A stretch of DNA of 64,000 bases, taken from contig PCWG01000042.1 in NCBI GenBank assembly GCA_002787235.1, forward strand, positions 274,110 to 338,109, written 5' to 3'. Both the position numbers and the translations under genes were made by a program. Below are positions 62,451 through 64,000 of this stretch, piece by piece. Below the pieces are notes generated by a model, which searched no databases, was not told the DNA's origin, and worked only from the letters and a program-made list of their open reading frames with translations. The stretch is from Nitrospinae bacterium CG11_big_fil_rev_8_21_14_0_20_45_15. GTDB lineage: Bacteria > Nitrospinota > Nitrospinia > Nitrospinales > VA-1. Position 1 is the first letter of the stretch. Each line of letters starts with the position of its first letter.

Positions 62451-64000
62451 TCATTGAGGTGAATTCTCAACTTCCTTGACTTTGACTTCAACTCTGAGTT
62501 TTTCATTGCCGCCGCCTTTAAAAATAGTTCCGCTGATAGGAGTCGCGTCTCTGTAGTTTCGTCCACAGGCGGTGCGTATGTGATCTTGCGAAACTATGCA
62601 ACCATTGGTTGGGTCAAATCCACGCCACCCTAAATAGGGGAGGTAGACTTCTGCCCAGGCATGAGAGGCATCGGACTGTATTTTATTTTCATAATTTCCG
62701 CCCGTATAAATATAGCCCACCCGATAGCGAGCGGGTATGTTTAACAAACGGCAGAGACAAATGAACAAATTGGCAAAATCCTGACAAACACCTTTTCGTG
62801 TAGAGAAAACATCGAAAGGTGTTGTTTCAAGATAGGTGCTTCCTGTCACATAAGAAAAGTCTTCAAAAATTTTCTTATTGATATCCAGTAGTGTGTCAAT
62901 CAGATGCATGTCGTTTCTCTTGACAAAACTCATTGCGTAATCCGTCAACTGTCGGAGTTGCGTTTCAGGCAATTCAGGTGGAAGCAAATAAGGAAGCATC
63001 ATCTGACGTTGCCATGGCATCCATGTGAGAGGAATCTGGGAGCGACGCATGACTGGATTGTGATCGTCTTGTGGACGGGCATAAACCTTGACCCGGCTTT
63101 TCATTTGGATCATCAGCTTGGTATAAGTACTGGTGATATCGTAGTAGAGTGCATGATTTGCAAATACATCTTCAAACGACAACATCTCTCCATCGACTGA
63201 AATTTCCAGTGTCGCACGTTCCACCTCCTGCACAGCATCTTCTACAGGTTGCAAACGAAAAAAATGCGAGCTGTGTTCTACAGGAACAGAATAATTGTAT
63301 TCTGTAATGTGTGAAATATTGTAGAACCGGTAGCTCAGGGGAGCCCCTTCCATATCGTGGGTCAGGGATTTGATGTTGATGGTATTTGAAAAGCTTTCTA
63401 CGCTTGGAATTGATTCTTCAAAGACCGCATTTACAATGGTTTGAGATTGTTCTTGTTGTTGAATGGCAGAAAATTCTTTGTCAATTATTTGGCTTTCGTC
63501 TGGTGTAACCGGTTCTTTAGTCTCCTTAGAAATATAGCTTTCAGGAGAAACATAGGTTGCAGGTGGCTCAAGAGTTGCAGGTGACTCAAGAGTTTCAGAT
63601 GACTCAAGAGTTTCAGATGACTCAAGAGTTTCAGATGACCCAAGAGCTTCAGAGGCTTCCGTAGCCAGTGGGTCTTCAGAGAAAGCCTTGATTTTCTCTT
63701 TTTCTGGAAAGCTGTCCCAGTAAATGGCACCTTTACGAATGATGATCAATCTTCCTTGTTCCATTAAGTCGAAGGGTGTCTCTTTGAACTGGAAGGAGGT
63801 GATCATGAAAACAGTGCGCAATGAATCGCGAGGAGTTTCCAGATCGAGCGAAACTATATCGGACTCAAACACAGGAGGTTTTTCGGAAGGCAAAACTCTA
63901 TGTGTATACAGGATAGACTTTGAATTTTTTCCATGATAAATGGCCATGCTCCTGCCATCACAGATAACAAAGTCGGCACTTCCCATGGCATCGAGTTGCT
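62451..64000 (-). CDS. Class II glutamine amidotransferase-transglutaminase fusion, cut by right edge
   Basis: Partial; the minus-strand frame stays open past the listed ATG (63986) to the window edge. Visible residues 1-120 match the end of a class II (Ntn) glutamine amidotransferase of the YafJ type ('DFVICDGRSMAIYHG', 'VFMITSFQFKE', 'EQGRLIIIRKGAIYW'); its catalytic N-terminal Cys would be off-window. A linker with SSETLE repeats follows, then Bact_transglu_N and the transglutaminase core with Cys in 'GVCQDFANLFICLC', His in 'DASHAWAEVYLPY' and Asp in 'FDPTNG', a complete triad. Two opposite chemistries, ammonia release from glutamine and amide exchange, in one chain is unusual. Followed by DUF58. 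Confidence 0.75.
   Translation of the reverse strand, partial: QLDAMGSADFVICDGRSMAIYHGKNSKSILYTHRVLPSEKPPVFESDIVSLDLETPRDSLRTVFMITSFQFKETPFDLMEQGRLIIIRKGAIYWDSFPEKEKIKAFSEDPLATEASEALGSSETLESSETLESSETLESPATLEPPATYVSPESYISKETKEPVTPDESQIIDKEFSAIQQQEQSQTIVNAVFEESIPSVESFSNTINIKSLTHDMEGAPLSYRFYNISHITEYNYSVPVEHSSHFFRLQPVEDAVQEVERATLEISVDGEMLSFEDVFANHALYYDITSTYTKLMIQMKSRVKVYARPQDDHNPVMRRSQIPLTWMPWQRQMMLPYLLPPELPETQLRQLTDYAMSFVKRNDMHLIDTLLDINKKIFEDFSYVTGSTYLETTPFDVFSTRKGVCQDFANLFICLCRLLNIPARYRVGYIYTGGNYENKIQSDASHAWAEVYLPYLGWRGFDPTNGCIVSQDHIRTACGRNYRDATPISGTIFKGGGNEKLRVEVKVKEVENSPQ
63565..63654. repeat. 18-bp tandem repeat in the fusion gene linker
   Basis: Five adjacent 18-base units of the type GACTCAAGAGTTTCAGAT: units 2, 3 and 4 (63583-63636) are identical, units 1 and 5 diverge. 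They encode the SSETLE hexapeptide in the linker between the amidotransferase and transglutaminase parts. Identity of three units implies recent expansion, so linker length may vary between strains. Confidence 0.85.

Noticed and set aside
1-64000. CRISPR array, IS element, prophage or integrase
   Set aside because: No regularly spaced repeats, transposase, integrase or phage structural genes seen in any reading frame.

Overview
The window reads as an ordinary chromosomal stretch of a Gram-negative, flagellated, respiring bacterium of moderate GC. Outer-membrane factors, lipoproteins and MotB/OmpA proteins show a double membrane. MotAB pairs, a PilZ protein, two DUF115 (Maf/MptE-like) proteins and a good sigma-28 promoter point to flagella. 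The gene set (DUF507 pair, class I adenylate cyclase, Czc efflux, NO detoxification) suggests a Nitrospinota or deltaproteobacteria-like lineage; that placement is inference from memory, not a search result. I see no rRNA, CRISPR array, insertion sequence or prophage. One tRNA is present.

Layout. 1-7.5 kb: a DUF115 gene cut by the left edge (missing from the ORF track), then a czcCBA-type metal efflux operon headed by a His-rich exported protein. 7.8-13 kb: a 61-aa protein behind a sigma-28 promoter, mutL, a 2Fe-2S ferredoxin, a CbpA-type DnaJ, a TPR lipoprotein and a CPGC redoxin. 13-24.4 kb: a class IV aminotransferase, a biotin-synthesis run (bioF, a candidate BioH-like esterase, a DUF429-histidine kinase fusion, bioC), a full-length DUF115 protein, a methyltransferase and pabB. 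24.4-30.2 kb: a MacAB-TolC-like export operon and a DUF218 protein. 30.2-36 kb: two DUF507 genes, tRNA-Gly, tatC, and a motA-motB-pilZ-unknown operon. 36-41 kb: a permease, OppD/OppF ATPases and a parvulin-rhodanese fusion. 40.3-45.3 kb: ornithine aminotransferase and a PutA-type bifunctional enzyme. 45.3-53 kb: an exported propeller, an FGE-like lipoprotein and a second Mot-type operon that includes a class I adenylate cyclase homologue. 53-64 kb: AmpG-like transporter, YqiA-like esterase, response regulator, an Rrf2/haemoglobin/RIC nitric-oxide module, a GC-richer N-formylglutamate amidohydrolase plus transglutaminase pair, a CBS protein, a globin-PsiE fusion, DUF58, and a glutamine amidotransferase-transglutaminase fusion cut by the right edge.

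Most interesting. (a) The operon coiled-coil MotB / class I adenylate cyclase / MotA / pentapeptide-repeat protein (47.5-52.9 kb). Its MotB shares a long cytoplasmic N-terminal coiled coil with the MotB of the first Mot operon, which sits beside a PilZ protein. This suggests two stator-like complexes tied to different second messengers. (b) A DUF429-GAF-histidine kinase fusion translationally coupled to biotin genes. (c) A globin sensor fused to a PsiE-type membrane domain near the NO module. (d) The amidotransferase-transglutaminase fusion.
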